Assembly: GCF_008831285.2 (NCBI RefSeq)
Contig: NC_045143.1
Coordinates: 5,403,503 to 5,467,502 of the forward strand
Reading direction: 5' to 3'
Length of the DNA: 64,000 nucleotides
DNA from: Nymphaea colorata
Lineage: Eukaryota; Streptophyta; Magnoliopsida; Nymphaeales; Nymphaeaceae
The position numbers and the translations under genes were made by a program. Numbering within the stretch: the stretch's first letter is position 1; each line of letters begins with the position of its first letter. Below, in pieces: positions 28,395 through 41,212 of this stretch. The notes beneath the pieces are model-generated. The model did not search any database, was not told where the DNA came from, and saw nothing but the letters and a program-made list of their open reading frames with translations.

Positions 28395-29349
28395 TACTCT
28401 GACTAACGAATGACAAAGAAGATGTGTTCATTAAATCATGGCATGTTGGTCACTTAAATTTGTGCTTTTCGATATTTTCTTAAAAAAAAGAAGCTCTTTC
28501 ATATTGTATATTGAAAAAAAAAAAGGTTATATGGTCAAGGTTGTCTGTTACTGTGGTTAATATTTGAGATTATAGCCAAATGTGGTCTCATAAATGAAAT
28601 CTCTTGTTTTTCTAATAAAAGAATTCTTAAAAAGACTTGAGATTAGTATGGCGCTGAAATCCTCCTACCCCAAGAATTCGATATATATATATATAGTAAA
28701 TATTTTTTACGTTATATGCCTTTCCAAAGAGTTAATAGGGACGTGACATATTTTGCATGCATGTGATCTCCATATTTGAAACCCTAACGATTAAAAAATC
28801 AAGCATTTTAGTGTCGCATAGGTTTAAATAGCAGTTTGAGCTTTCTCGACCTATTGAAGTCATATCTTTGATTTTTTCACTAATTTTTCATTTCATTTCA
28901 TGGTTGTTTTGTAAAAGAAACTGAACGTAAAAGCATTTCACTGGAGCATAAGAGAACGATGAATTAAACACTCTCATCTTCGACGAATCTGTCGGACAAT
29001 CGGCCTCTGAATAACTATTTGATCTTTAAAAAGAGTTGTGAGCTAAAGCAAGCCAAACGTAAATTGACAGTACGATCGACGAAAGGTGCAGAAGCTGCGC
29101 CGGACTGTCTTTTCAGGAGGCCGACCGTCCATTGGCGTTTGCGATGCATGTGAGTGTGACCACTTGGCCTCCGTGGCCAAACCCTTCCTCTCCGTCGGGA
29201 AGCTTCCCGGAAACCGACGGGCTTATGTCGTTGTATGTGTTCCTCATTGCTGAAAGCATCTTGTTTGTCCTCGTTTTGGCGTTCCGTCATAGAATTCGGT
29301 AGATGTTTAGCGAGAGAACATATAAAAAAGCAGTCTCACGTTTTGTGGT

Positions 29350-29405
29350 CCTTCTCTCGAGTCTCACCTTCATCACCAAAAGGAAGACTGAGACTCTTGA
29401 GAAAG
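29350..29405. other. Imperfect hairpin
   Basis: The arms 29350-29371 (ccttctctcgagtctcacct) and 29383-29405 (gaagactgagactcttgaga) pair imperfectly over about 20 bases around a loop of about 11 bases. It could be a transcript hairpin, but the arm sequence matches no conserved plant microRNA I know and the stem is short. Confidence 0.3.
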
Positions 29406-30400
29406 ACGATCTCTCCCAATTAAAGAACAACCCAGAAAAGTTTTTTGACAGAGTTTAATTCTTTTTTTTTTTTTCTAGAAAGAACAAAAGGAAGGGAGAT
29501 TTCTGTTTGGAAGGATAGCTTTTTTAGCCTTATAAGTTGCAAATGTAAGCTTCTGGTTTTGAATTCTTGTTATGGCCTCATTTTGCTGTTCATTTTAGTA
29601 CTCAGAAAAAAAAAAAAAAGATAGAACTCAAAGTGAAAGTTTTCTTAGAAATTACATCAAGTGCTTCTTTCATGGTTCACTCTACTTGTGTTTTGGACTA
29701 GCTTTGTTTAATTAAATCTGCTGTTATGCGCAATGCAGCATCCTTATGCTAAAGGTTGTAAAGAGTTTGATACTTAATTTGTGTGTGAGTCCCCCCATAA
29801 TCTACTAGAGAGATTTGCCTAGCTTCAGTTTATCTCTTGCCAAACCAAAGAATTCATGGTACTAGGGATAAATTTATTGTTTCCTTTCAATTAGATCTAA
29901 GAAAAATGGGGCTTTGAGTGACTTTAGGAAGGGCATATTATCTTTAAAAGTAGCCCTTGCTAATAATGCACTTAAATTACGATATTGACTGGAAAGGCAT
30001 CTAGGCTTATAACACTGTTAATGAAGTGCAACTAGCTTGATTAAATATGACTAGCAAATAATGCCCTTATTAAAAGCATTCGATTACTTGTAAGAAGGGA
30101 ATTGTGAAAAACCAATCTTAGAAGATGAACCTGTTTTTTTTTCATTTTGGAGCTTTTCTGCTCCACTTTAAAAATTAACAATACCTCTGGTTAAATTGAT
30201 CAAAATATCTTGCTAATTACTGAAGCATCATATTGTTTTCAACAATATTTAAACATTTATTACTGGTTTCAAGAGGCAGTCCCATCCAGTCAAGCCCTTC
30301 AACTTTTCTTGTCCTAAAAAAAAAACACCAGTATCATCGCTACCAGAAACCTAAACATTCTTTTGACCAAAAAACTTAGTTTGTACATTAGTACATAAAG

Positions 30401-31090
30401 CTACCGTACCAAAGATAATCTTTCCAAAAGAACTGCTGGTTCGATCGCCAGGATTGTAGCCAGGTGGTTGCTCTTGCATGAACAGTTGACAATATCCTCA
30501 CCACTTGTACCTGTCTCCTTGATGCATCTGTCACCTCTCAATGATTTCCCCGTCCGGTTTTCAACCAGTATGAAAATCCCAATCACTTTTGGCAACCATT
30601 GGACGTTAGATCTTCTCATCCCTATGTAGTTTTCACAGTTGCGTGTGTCCCAATCTTTGTCGAATTGGTTTATTAGATGGGCAGCTGCGATTTGATAGGC
30701 AGCTTCCCTCCCACTGCTCCATGGTGGCCTTCCAGGAAACTTCCTGAAAATGGACTGTCCGCTGAAACTTCCGGGAACCTTCCTCTGCGGAATCACCATT
30801 TCCTGTCATGTCAGCGGTCGGCTGCAAGAGACGCCATCCCCATCCTGTTCGGTACACGTCCTGTTTCTGGTTGCCTCTCGACCCTTCTCCCCCACCCTGA
30901 AATGGTTCGGTGATGGTGAACACTCAGCTGCATTGCGACGGAGAATCATCCAAATTTCTTGTATGCGTTGGAATTCGTTTAACCGCATCTCCATTATTTT
31001 GGTCTATGAGATGTTCTTGGATTGTCTCTTTCACTTCTCTCACCGTCTCCATGCTCAAATCAAGGTGTATAACGTAATTAATTCTGGGGG
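30401..31090. other. Unidentified GC-richer open segment
   Basis: A minus-strand frame of 132 codons (30401-30799) overlaps further open frames on both strands up to 31094. Base composition is more coding-like than the flanks. The minus-strand protein contains GREAAYQIAAAHLINQFDKD but no family signature that I recognise, and no splice partners were found. It may be a decayed gene or mobile-element fragment, or just a GC island. Confidence 0.2.
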
Positions 31091-34000
31091 ATAGAGTTGA
31101 GCACAGTTTTATGTGATTATAAGCAGTGGGAGCTATAGAAGAGTTCAGGAAATTATCTTTTCTCCTGATTTTGGAAGGTGGTAGGGCCAAATACCAGTCA
31201 TTTAGTCTGAAACGAACACATGGGCATCATTTTTTCAAATAACCATCAGAAGATAGGCCTGTGTCAATTCATTTAAACGTACTAAAGAAACATTACAAGT
31301 CCTGGGATTTCTTTTTCTTTGGATTTTTTTAAACTTTTATTTGTAAGGGATATGAACTATGAATGATTCAATAATGGGATTCCTTGTATACAAATAATAC
31401 ATATATATGTTATGGTTATGTTCGTTTGAACATATACTGTATTTAGTGGCTGAAGCAAGAGGTGCATAGCATAGTTGGTTGAATTGATGAATGGGTAAAA
31501 GTCCGGTTTTCCTGTAAATAGTATAGTAGATGAGTGAAAGACGAGTGTCCTACTTCTTCTTTCCCAGCCCCTCTGCAACACAAGAAGAGGTAGGCACGAG
31601 GAGGAGGAGGAGCTTCAGCCAAGGTATATCTATCAGATTTGAGCACCATTATAAAAGTTCAATTAGATATTTAGATAAATTCTGTGTCCTTAGATTTGGA
31701 TCAAAAGTCTTCAAAACCTGATCGGTATAATGGCTGAGAGCAACAATTAGGCAGCTCGGTAGAACAGTTTGATAAATTGTTAAATTCACTCATTACGACG
31801 GTCTATTTGGTAAGCACCAATTCTGGTGTAACGTCAAACATTGAGTATCCCAAAAGTGTTGTGGGAGCTGGTATTTCCCTCTTCAAGGAATGGCCATATC
31901 AGCGGCTAGCCCCCAGTGTACCCACTTTAGAAATCCGGCTATATGAGGCTGGATAGGCCAATACTAGCATAAAAAAAAACATTAGAATCATGCTTACATT
32001 TAATTGGGATGTATAAAATTGCAGGTACATGCATGAATAGCTGGATGTGTGACCTCTATGTGTGTGTTCTTGAGTAGGCCATCAAATTACGGAATGTAAC
32101 GTCTAGTCCCCTAGCACCATGGAAAATCAAAGAAAATTTCATGAAAAAGTTCAGAATTCTCCAAGGCCTAACAAAAGCTACCCAAGAAATGAAAAGAAAA
32201 AGAAATTAAGGAACGGGGGAATCGGATTGAAGTCCATGACAAATAGGGACTGTTCTTGTACGTATATTGTCCATGGACGGTAGTGACGATAGGCCGGACT
32301 GCTATCTGCGCGGCTGCCTACGGCCACAAACCCATGCCAAGAAGTCTCGCTTAGACAGCTACCGGTCATGATTCAAGGTGCAGAATGACCTCATGGATGA
32401 TGAACCTTCAGTCATGACAAGGAACACTGCATATGGGTAGCCGCATACTGCAGAATCTTCAAATCTGTACGCTTTTGTACTTATTTCCCCGCAAACGATC
32501 TCCTGATCTTTGAAGAAAGAGAGATCGAAACAAAAACAGAAAGGGTGGAGCCGTTCGCCATAATTCCACACGCATGGACAAATTAACTAAGTTTCTAAGT
32601 GCAGAAGAAAAAGAAGAACAGTTAAAAAAGAAGCAGAAAGCTGCACGCACTTGAATTTCTGGTGCAGGAAGAGGAAAAATGATGCTTCTGCTTTACATCA
32701 ATCTGTTTCACCACCTCCCTGGAATGAGAAATTTGTCGTTAGCCATTGTGTGGTGGTCCATGACTGAGATCGAGTAATTTCATCTGATGAAAAGCTGTTT
32801 CGTAGCGGGCTGGGGACCTAGGGTACGTCCTGTACCTGTGCATGTGAAGAAGATGGATTAGTCGGGAAAATAATGGTGATCTTAACAAAACACTAGACAG
32901 AACCGAGAAGAACCTGGGGACCCCAGTTTTGTCCAATTTCCTGAAGGCAATAGATGAAGAGATGAAGACACCGGCCATAGAATGAAACATACCTGTCATG
33001 CAGGTCAGGTCCACAGCCATGTGAAGCTATATCTTCAGCCAGAGAGAGAGGGAGATGAATAACAGTGTAAACCAACATGTTTTATTAATTTTAGTGTTGT
33101 CCATCAATAACTTGTACATGTGTATCCTGTAACATAGCCAAGGAGGAGTCTTCATGTGTAGTGGACCAGTAGAAGCATTATCCCAATACCTTTCACTGCA
33201 CAAAAATTTAAAACTCTAATAAGACCGTTCTAGATGGTAAGAATATTTATTTATGTCTCAGATTCGGGTGAATAACAGTGTAAACCAACAATACATGTAA
33301 CATAATAGGAAGGCCTTCTAATATACAAAATCAGCTAGACACGCTTAATCGTGGTGGAAATGCTAAGAGATTGTATCTTGAAACTTGACAAAATATCGAT
33401 GTAAAAAAGGCTACTAAGATTGTTTTCATGTACTTGCTTTGTGCGGTTGTGTTAGTGTAGTCTATTTACCCGCACACGTTCCCAAGGTCATTTTTCTGGT
33501 TCCTTCTCTGTTGCACATCAAATCAGGAGGTGCATGCACAAGTAGTGAAGCGTTTAAACCCCTAAAACCTCATTTCTTCCCTACATCCATGATAGACTCC
33601 AAATATTCCACGTTTTTAAGGGATTTAAACAGAAAGGAGCATCGGCCCAAGTAGTCACTTCTCTGTTTTTCGCTTCCATGCCCTCTGCAAACCCAGCTTA
33701 TGGAATCACCTCACTCAGATTGTTCTTTGATTAAACTCTATTTGCAAAAGTCCATTAGAGCATCAACCCAACACCTGAAAAGTGTTCATATTGGCATCTT
33801 TCTGTTCATTTTCTGATTAGAAACTGCAGTTTGGAAGACCCCTGCTAGACTGTCAAAGACTGGGCGTCGGATTTTGAACGTCTGAACTTTTTTGACCTGA
33901 AGGTTTACAGTCCAATCTCTAGCCAAGGGGCCTGACAGACTTCTGTCTTTGGATATCCACGGTAACCTGCACATTGTTGCAACCAGGAACTTATATATAG

Positions 34001-35693
34001 GTCATTACTAAGTAGTAGTTATTGAGATGGGGATATGATATCAAGTATCTTTTCAATGGATGTCAGTCCTAACATGAGGTTTTCCTCTAGAGAGGACGAT
34101 GCCATTCATCTCTAATCTCCTGAGATCACTTCTTGCCTGTGCTGGAAGCTATCTGCGGAGGCCAATATTCTTCTTTCTCACTTGAACATTTACATATTAA
34201 TGCCCTTTTTAGCTGTTAACAACAAAGATTTGCCAAACTTGTCATATTTGGTGGACAATGGACAGAACGAGTCTAATCTGCCTGAGAAGCAACTATTCTT
34301 GATTTGGACAGCAGAAAAAAGATTGGTCATGTAAATTTGCCGTATCTTACTGCTATAGAGTAATATGTATGCCTTTTTTCTAACTTCACCAGAAGCTGTA
34401 AATGATTTTAATTGGGAAATTTGTGAGAGGACTGTATTGTGTATTGGAAGACCCGTATGCAGATTTTTGTTTGACCTATCTCGGTAACACATCACATCAG
34501 CCTGTTGGATTTACCAGAAAGTTGCTCATTATTGTAAAAAATGAAAGAAAAGCAAAAAAATTTCCCCAGTTTTTGCCATTACATTTTTTTGTTTTTGTTT
34601 TCGAGGCCTTATTAAGAAATTTTTTTGGTCTTCTGAAACTGGCTATGATTCCTCCGGCCATCCGGATGACTGCAATCCGATGCAATTGACAATTAACAAT
34701 TGACATTGCATGGGGTTGCATGTGTGAGACATCAGGATCGACGGATAGCTTTTGGAACATCCGAATATTTTATTTATGTTATTAATGGCATTTATTAGAA
34801 CTCGACATGGTGTGTTTTTTATAAGAATCATGTCTTGGAAGTTGGATCACATCCTGTTTAACCGACATGAAAGTAAGCAGGAATAATATTTCCCTGATAT
34901 AAATCTATGCAAGAAAAAGAAAAAAAAAAGTCAAACATGAGAAATATTTCAATATTAGGTAGGATTGATGATAAAAGAAATACACAAAGCCTCTCAACAC
35001 TTTTCTTCTTATATTAAAGAACAAATGCTGTTATAACATCTTCTTTAGTATATTGTGGAAAGAAAAACTCCTTTGGACAACTACCAATCTTACGAATTCA
35101 AATCCACAGTTGGACAAACTATCTAACTGGACAGACCCCTCCCTCTACTCCAAGCACATGACAAGGGATGAAGCTCTTCTCAGCCTTCCTTGCTTGTTTA
35201 TTCCTTTATATTGGAGGAGAAAATGAATTCTTTCTACATATTTATTCTACATTGGTTTAGTTGTTTTTTTTTTTTTTGGCATAGTCAACCAGCTCTTAAC
35301 TATTGGATAGGAAGAAATATGTGGATAGTATGCCCATAACAAAAGAGCACTTAACAAGTTAATTAAGTAACTATTTCAGATGTTAAATGAGTTCCAATAA
35401 ATTCAGTCTCAGCCAACAAAACCTGAGTTCAGACCCTAATTTGGATCAGATTTGGTTAGGTCCGATTAAACGTAATCAAAATCTCACGTCCAATGTGTCC
35501 CCGTCTACAAACACACCCGCTTGTTCTTCCTTGCACGACTCAATGTCATATAATTAGTTTAACATGTCATACTTGGTTAATTTTTTTTTTTTTTTCATTT
35601 GCTCTAAAGTGTGAGGTGCAGACTCCTCAAACCCCAAGAACTTCCTTGCAGAAGCCACAATGAGGTTTGAACTTTGAACACACTGGTTCAAGT

Positions 35694-35830
35694 CACTACA
35701 AGAATATTGAGTGATGCTTTGGCGACACTTGATGAGCGCTAATGATGACCAAAAAATTAAAGGTCATTGGTTTTGTAAGGGCCATGAGAACTTGAAAACT
35801 AGTGGAAAAAGTTTCTTGGTACTTGTCATT
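35694..35830. mobile_element. Possible CACTA-type transposon terminus
   Basis: The word cactacaagaa at 35694-35704 matches the conserved terminal sequence of plant CACTA (En/Spm) transposons. It is followed by short repeated words (tgatgctttggcgacacttg, tgatgagcg), as in subterminal regions. The opposite end is not clear; tttcttggtacttg near 35813-35826 could be a decayed version. No transposase is present. Confidence 0.4.
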
Positions 35831-36373
35831 TTTGTGGCTATAATTCCAGTACAACTATAAAGAGTTGATCCTCATTTGAGATGGATCCATTTTAGGTGTT
35901 TGCATTGTACATTTGTACCCAAAGTGGGATGAACAAGGGTCATGTCCTATGCAGTTTTGAGGCTCCAAATTTGGTACAACATATTATAGCAAAGCGACCA
36001 TTGTGGCCTTGTCCACATCTCATTGCTGTGACATAATTGATAAGACTCACTGGGTCCGGTGTGTGTGAAAAAGGACTGAGTGTGTGGGGTTAAATGGGTG
36101 TTGTTTTGTGGATGAAGCTAAATCTCCACCAAACCCAAACACCTTTAAAACTCCCTCTTCCATGTGGGCATTGTTTGTCACAAGTAGTGTAGGGGGGGCA
36201 GCTAGTGGAAGGTCCTTAGGTCTGGGGTAAGTCCACCCACCCACCTCCTTCTACATCCCCCATGTGGAAGTAACTTGGTTTTGTGGAAATCATTCTTGTC
36301 TTTGATTGTGTTCAAAATGTGAAAAAAAAAATCTTGAATATTTTTTTTACATAATATACAAAAGATATGCCAT

Positions 36374-36418
<45 letters not shown>

Positions 36419-37889
36419 AGAGAGAGAGAGAAGGGACAGGGATGAAAGGTGGACATCAAGAGTGAGACAGAAGATAGCAGGCTTTGTTTGTATTGCAAAA
36501 GGGGAAGAAAGGGTCCACAAATGAGGAGGAGGGGCTGGGGGTAAAGGCCACAATTGACAGATTCCAGTGGTCTGAATAATAGGGTGCGCTTAGTTCAGTA
36601 CATCTTACCTTGTCCATGTGAACTAAGGGCTCAGTGCTGTGGTTCACATCTTTTGCTGAGACAATGGGGTACATATGACCCTCCCTTCTGTGCATGACCT
36701 ATGAGGAATCATCTTATTCGTTGATCTTTTCAAAATGGAATTCTGACATAAACTTAACGAGAAAGATACGATAGAATTATTTAGTTATCTAGTATTAATT
36801 AGCAACTTTTTTTCCCTTGATGTTCTTACCAACGTTTAATTTTGAAAAGATCAATGGCCAAAATGATTCTTTATGAGTCATACACCTAAGCTACGATCTC
36901 TCTTACCTACCAATCTCTTTCTCTTCTTATATATGTATAACGACACCATAAAAAATCAGGAATCATGCAGCAACTAGATATCTCTTAAATTTCAGAATCA
37001 TGCGTACAGTGAAAGTTAATGGTTTCTCAATTGTTGAGAAAGAATGCAGTATCTGAGAGAAAACCACTGTAGCTAACTTTCAGGCACATGTTTGTGTCTC
37101 TGCGTCCTTCGATTATGACTGCCAAAAAGTATGACAGGGCCTCGTCTTTTGATTTTCATAGGCTGTTTTTTAATAAATTCAACAGTATGAATTGAGCACA
37201 AATTGTCCCATAGTGTAGGCTTTAAGAAAAGTTTGATGCATAAATTGAATTTTTTGAGCCGCTGAATATAGGAATATCATTAAACAAACCTGTCTCATAA
37301 AATCTGATATAAACATCAGTCACATATATATTGGATTCAAGAGAGAGAGAGAGAGAGAGAGTATTTACTCCTTTCATTTATGAAACATCCAGGTGAAGTA
37401 TGAATGCTTTTTGTCCACATTAGTTTCATAAATGGGCTTTAAGCCAAATAACACGAAACTGGTTGTGCGGGTATTGACTCTGTACTATTTCTAGAAGTTG
37501 ATGTGCTGTAGTTTCATGAAAACGCATACGTACTTCTGTCGGCAGGCACGTGAAACAATTTTCCTTTTTTTTTTTGCTTTTGCTTGTAATGTACTGGTGG
37601 AGATCTCTCTTCCGAATTTGCCTCCATTGCTCCCAAAAAAAAAAGTTTGAATCTTGCAGCAAGTTTAAAAAAACCATACATTCCCCATCTCAATCACGAT
37701 TGAGACATTCAAGCGGAACATATCGAGTTGGTAGATCTAAAAGTTTTGTGCCAAGGAGTGGTTGGAATGAGGATGATCCAAAACCATTTAGTTTGAACAA
37801 GCTATAACCATAATCTCCATGTTGGAATCGAGTTTCTTATTTGGGTTTTTTTTTGCAATCTAAACAAATGGTGATTATGAAATCTCTAA
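35831..37889. other. Gene-poor spacer, part 4
   Basis: AT-rich spacer between the CACTA-like terminus and the next MITE. It holds the compound TG/AG microsatellite at 36375-36431 and a short GA run at 37341-37361. Open frames through these are low-complexity artefacts. No gene is supported. Confidence 0.4.
36375..36431. repeat. Compound (TG)n-(AG)n microsatellite
   Basis: Thirteen TG units (36375-36400) are followed after two bases by an AG-rich run with one interruption. Reading frames here are low-complexity artefacts. Confidence 0.85.
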
Positions 37890-38020
37890 GGGGCCGTTTG
37901 GCACTTGTAATAGATTATTATTGTCTAGTGATTCTGCTCTCGAAAGTTGGAGTCATAGAATTTTTTTTTGGATAGTTTCACTAGACAGTAACAATTTGTT
38001 ACTAGTGCCAAAACGGCCTC
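37890..38020. mobile_element. PIF/Harbinger-like (Tourist-type) MITE
   Basis: A 131-bp element with inverted ends: ggggccgtttggcac on the left, and gtgccaaaacggcctc on the right, whose reverse complement is gaggccgttttggcac. It is flanked on both sides by TAA (37887-37889 and 38021-38023), the 3-bp target expected for PIF/Harbinger elements. It has no coding capacity. A related, more decayed copy is at 40545-40701. Confidence 0.75.
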
Positions 38021-39787
38021 TAATTGTTTAAGCAGATGGCGTTAGTGTTCTTTTTTTTTTTGAGTGAGAAAACCAGAATGAAAGAGAGCTCAAAATACCT
38101 ACAAACAGCAAATTAAGTGAGTGGAACTCTTGATTTCACTTAGAAACGTGAACCATCAGTACACATGACGACATGATGAGGGCATTTGTATAGTCCTTAT
38201 TGTTGGGTATATATATATATATATATATATACATACAACTATACAAGGAGTTACCTGATCTCAATTCAATATCTCAAGGAACCTGCAGTAAAGACTCAAA
38301 CATACCTTATTCAATTTGATCAGATTCGGATTGGATGTCAAACCGAACTGCTTCAAGAAAGTTGAATTAAAAAGGAAATAAAAAAAAACAGTTAACCTCC
38401 AACAACCCTCAATTGGAGAATAAGCATCATTACGGTCAATTGAATCTTTTTATTAGAGATGTTGACTAATTGGATTAGAATCAAGTATACCCTTAATCAT
38501 ATCTGCTTTTTTAGATATTCACATTTTGGATTGAATTTGAATTCATACAAGGAAAATATGATTTCACAATTTAAATTCAGATTGGATTCAAATTGTGAGC
38601 CAAACCTGACTGATTTTCAAAATGTAAGAGCATTAGATAGAGAAAATTTATTTACAGCTAAATCCAACCTGAAATTGCATCTGAGTCCGATTGAATGTTA
38701 TTTCTTAAATGCAAATTTGATCTAATCTCTTAAATAGGATATTAAAATGTTTTTCATATCTGATTTTTTCGAAGCCATTCGATCGAATATCATATCTAAA
38801 TCAGATATATTGATACCTCTAGTTTCTGTGTTCAATATCTATGCATTTTGATACTTGGTTTTTGACATATCATAACATAGTATGAATTCGGTTAAAAGTT
38901 GAAGCTGGATTCATCCATAGAGGATCTAACAAATGACTGTGCTCCGAAGTGCACAAATTGAGAATTTAAAAGATGGATTCAGATTCGAATTTAAAAGCTG
39001 GATTGTGATGCACCGTAGATTTTTCTCATTTACATTTGAATCCGAATATGTGAACATCTGATAAGTCAAATATTTGGTAAAATGCACATCTAATGCGTGA
39101 ACATCTAATATGTCTTTTTCAATTGGTTTCTTAAACGCTCTATGTAGATGATCATAGTTATGTCCAGCAAAAGATTCGGATTTGAACAGACGATTTTATT
39201 GATCTTATGACCAAATGATTGCATTCTTTCTCCACGACAAATTGATATCCCATGGTGTTGTTCATTGAACGCTTCTGGTGCAAGACAAACTTTGATTAAA
39301 TGAAACATATGCGTCGATCTTATCTCAAACCTTTACCAATGGATGTGTTATTTTGTTCCTTTCATGACTTTTAATTTAGCATGTTTATAATGTCCCTCTT
39401 GAAAATGAGCTATTACCTTCTTTGGACGTTTGCAAATGGAGTTTTGTAACAATTTCCACGTACAGATTGAAGTTTTGCTTTTAACAACACGCAAAGTTTC
39501 ATACCAAAAATCGTTGCTGTGAACCTGCGAAATCAAGCCACCATTATTAAATCCCAATTTACTCATATTACTTTTTTCATGAAATAATTATATCTTCCTT
39601 CTTTATGATTTATGAAAAGACATAATTTCTTGTATACAGCCATGCATACCGTAGCCCTTTAGAAAAGCCTCCTAAATGACAACATCAAATACCAACAAAA
39701 TAAATTTTAAATATTATTATTGTTGTTGTTGTTGTTATTACTAATACTACTGCCTTGGCAATAAGGATATAGTTTTAATATGCAGGT
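38021..39787. other. Gene-poor spacer, part 5
   Basis: A short AT microsatellite lies at 38209-38231. 38455-38820 is AT-rich and repeats gattgga/tccaatc and aaattcg/gaatttg words on both strands, like the 28174-28394 element, so it may be a larger decayed relative; its left edge reads gagatgttgactaattgg. TTG triplets occur near 39718-39736. No gene is supported. Confidence 0.4.
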
Positions 39788-40093
39788 CATAGTTGGCAAA
39801 CTCGTAATTCAGACTCGGATCGATAGATGACCATGTGACTGGGTAGCAAGTTGACGAATCCAGCTATTTCGGGCGAGCCGGGGCAGTTTCATGTGAGTCA
39901 AGGGCAAGTCGAGCCGAGTCAGAGGCAACTCAGGTTCTACTTCACCCAAACCTTTGACTCATGGCCGGATTTGTAAGTGATCCGAGCTGACTTAAACGAT
40001 CTCCGAGTCAGCCCGATCAGTTTGCCGGATTTGTAAGTGATCCGAGCTGACTTAAACGATCTCCGAGTCAGCCCGATGAGTTTGTCAACTATG
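39788..40093. mobile_element. Non-autonomous DNA transposon with 8-9 bp target duplication
   Basis: The left end catagttggcaaactcgt and the right end, read in reverse complement as catagttgacaaactcat, are terminal inverted repeats; similarity continues inward through gactcgga. The flanks carry the same word atgcaggt (39780-39787 and 40094-40101), and a shared c makes it nine bases if the end is set one base in. An 8-bp duplication would suggest hAT and 9 bp Mutator-like. The right half contains a 60-bp tandem duplication. There is no open reading frame. Confidence 0.8.
39964..40083. repeat. 60-bp tandem duplication inside the transposon
   Basis: Unit 1 (39964-40023) and unit 2 (40024-40083) start gccggatttgtaagtgatcc and match apart from one base (gatcag versus gatgag at the end of the unit). 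The duplicated unit includes the inner part of the right terminal repeat. Confidence 0.9.
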
Positions 40094-40544
40094 ATGCAGG
40101 TCCATTTGAGAAATATTAAATGAATCGATAGAAGATCAAACCAAATTGACTATTTATAGTATATCCCATTTTTTCTTTTATAGCAAGAAAACTGCATGCG
40201 TATGAATCCCCACTTCAAAGTGCTATTACTCTATCTAGCAATCTAGCCAAGAAAGATAAAGGTGGAAGAACATGGACAATTTTTTTTTATTCCCTTTCTA
40301 TATTTGGTGCTCTCTCCTTTTCTCTTGTCATTTTTTTTAATTTGTCTTCTATTGGATGTCCTTTGAACCCTATAAGCCAAGGTAGGTTCAAATTCCTTGA
40401 TTTCTTTTTCTTGTTAGATAAATGAACAGAGAGATTAAGTCTCCTTCCCAAATCCAAGGTTGCTTCTCACTTTCTTATATTTGTAGCAAAAAAATGGTTG
40501 GTTCTTCAAATACTACCCTTCAAATTCATCTGTCGCCACCATCA

Positions 40545-40701
40545 GAGGCTGTTTGGTAAAATTAATAAATTGTTATTATCCAATGAATCTGCCTTAAAAA
40601 TTAGAACATAAACAATATAACAAAGCATTCAATTAATTTGTTCCAATTTTTTTGACAGATTCATTGGAAAGTAACTATCAGTTGCTATTGCAAACAACTT
40701 C
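40545..40701. mobile_element. Decayed Harbinger-like MITE
   Basis: The left end gaggctgtttggtaaa and the right end ttgcaaacaacttc (reverse complement gaagttgtttgcaa) are imperfect inverted ends. Flanking trinucleotides are TCA and TAA. Internal phrases (ttgttattatccaatgaatctgc, then a downstream gattcattgg arm) parallel those of the 37890-38020 element, so it is probably an older member of the same family. Confidence 0.5.
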
Positions 40702-41212
40702 TAAGGGTCATATGACAATGAAAATAGTAACATTGTGAGTGTTTCATATATATACTCCAAACATTGAGACATATTCACAAAAATACTGTGTTATAATATC
40801 TCATCAATAGTGTTCTATGAAACTACTCCAGTTTGGATCCTTCCAGTCACAGACAAATAAATGAACAGACATACATAAACAAGGCAGCACCAGATTTAGC
40901 ATATAACAATGAAACCTCTGATCTCGTCGGGATCAAGCTAAAAAAGAAAAATTATACAAGTTACACGAGCCAACCAAAAAAGTTATAACAAGGTTACTTA
41001 GTTCTTACATCTGTTTATTTTAATCAACATTTCGTGCCAACCTTAGAAGAATATATACTTCATGAAATTCCTTGAGCATGACTCTTTTCCTTTCTAATAC
41101 AAGAAAAATACATTGGTATATACGTGAGTTCAGTGTTAAGGAAATCAGAAGCTAATAATCAAGGCTTGTTGGTGCTCATAAAATTTGAACAATTTTTATA
41201 AGGATTAACCTT

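Larger units (their letters stand above)
28395..35693. other. Gene-poor spacer, part 3
   Basis: No gene with a recognisable product. 29040-29460 and 30400-31090 are GC-richer islands with open frames in several phases but no family match. 29350-29405 can form a hairpin. A phrase of about 18 bases (gaataacagtgtaaacca) occurs twice near 33055 and 33270. The rest is AT-rich with homopolymer runs. Confidence 0.4.
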
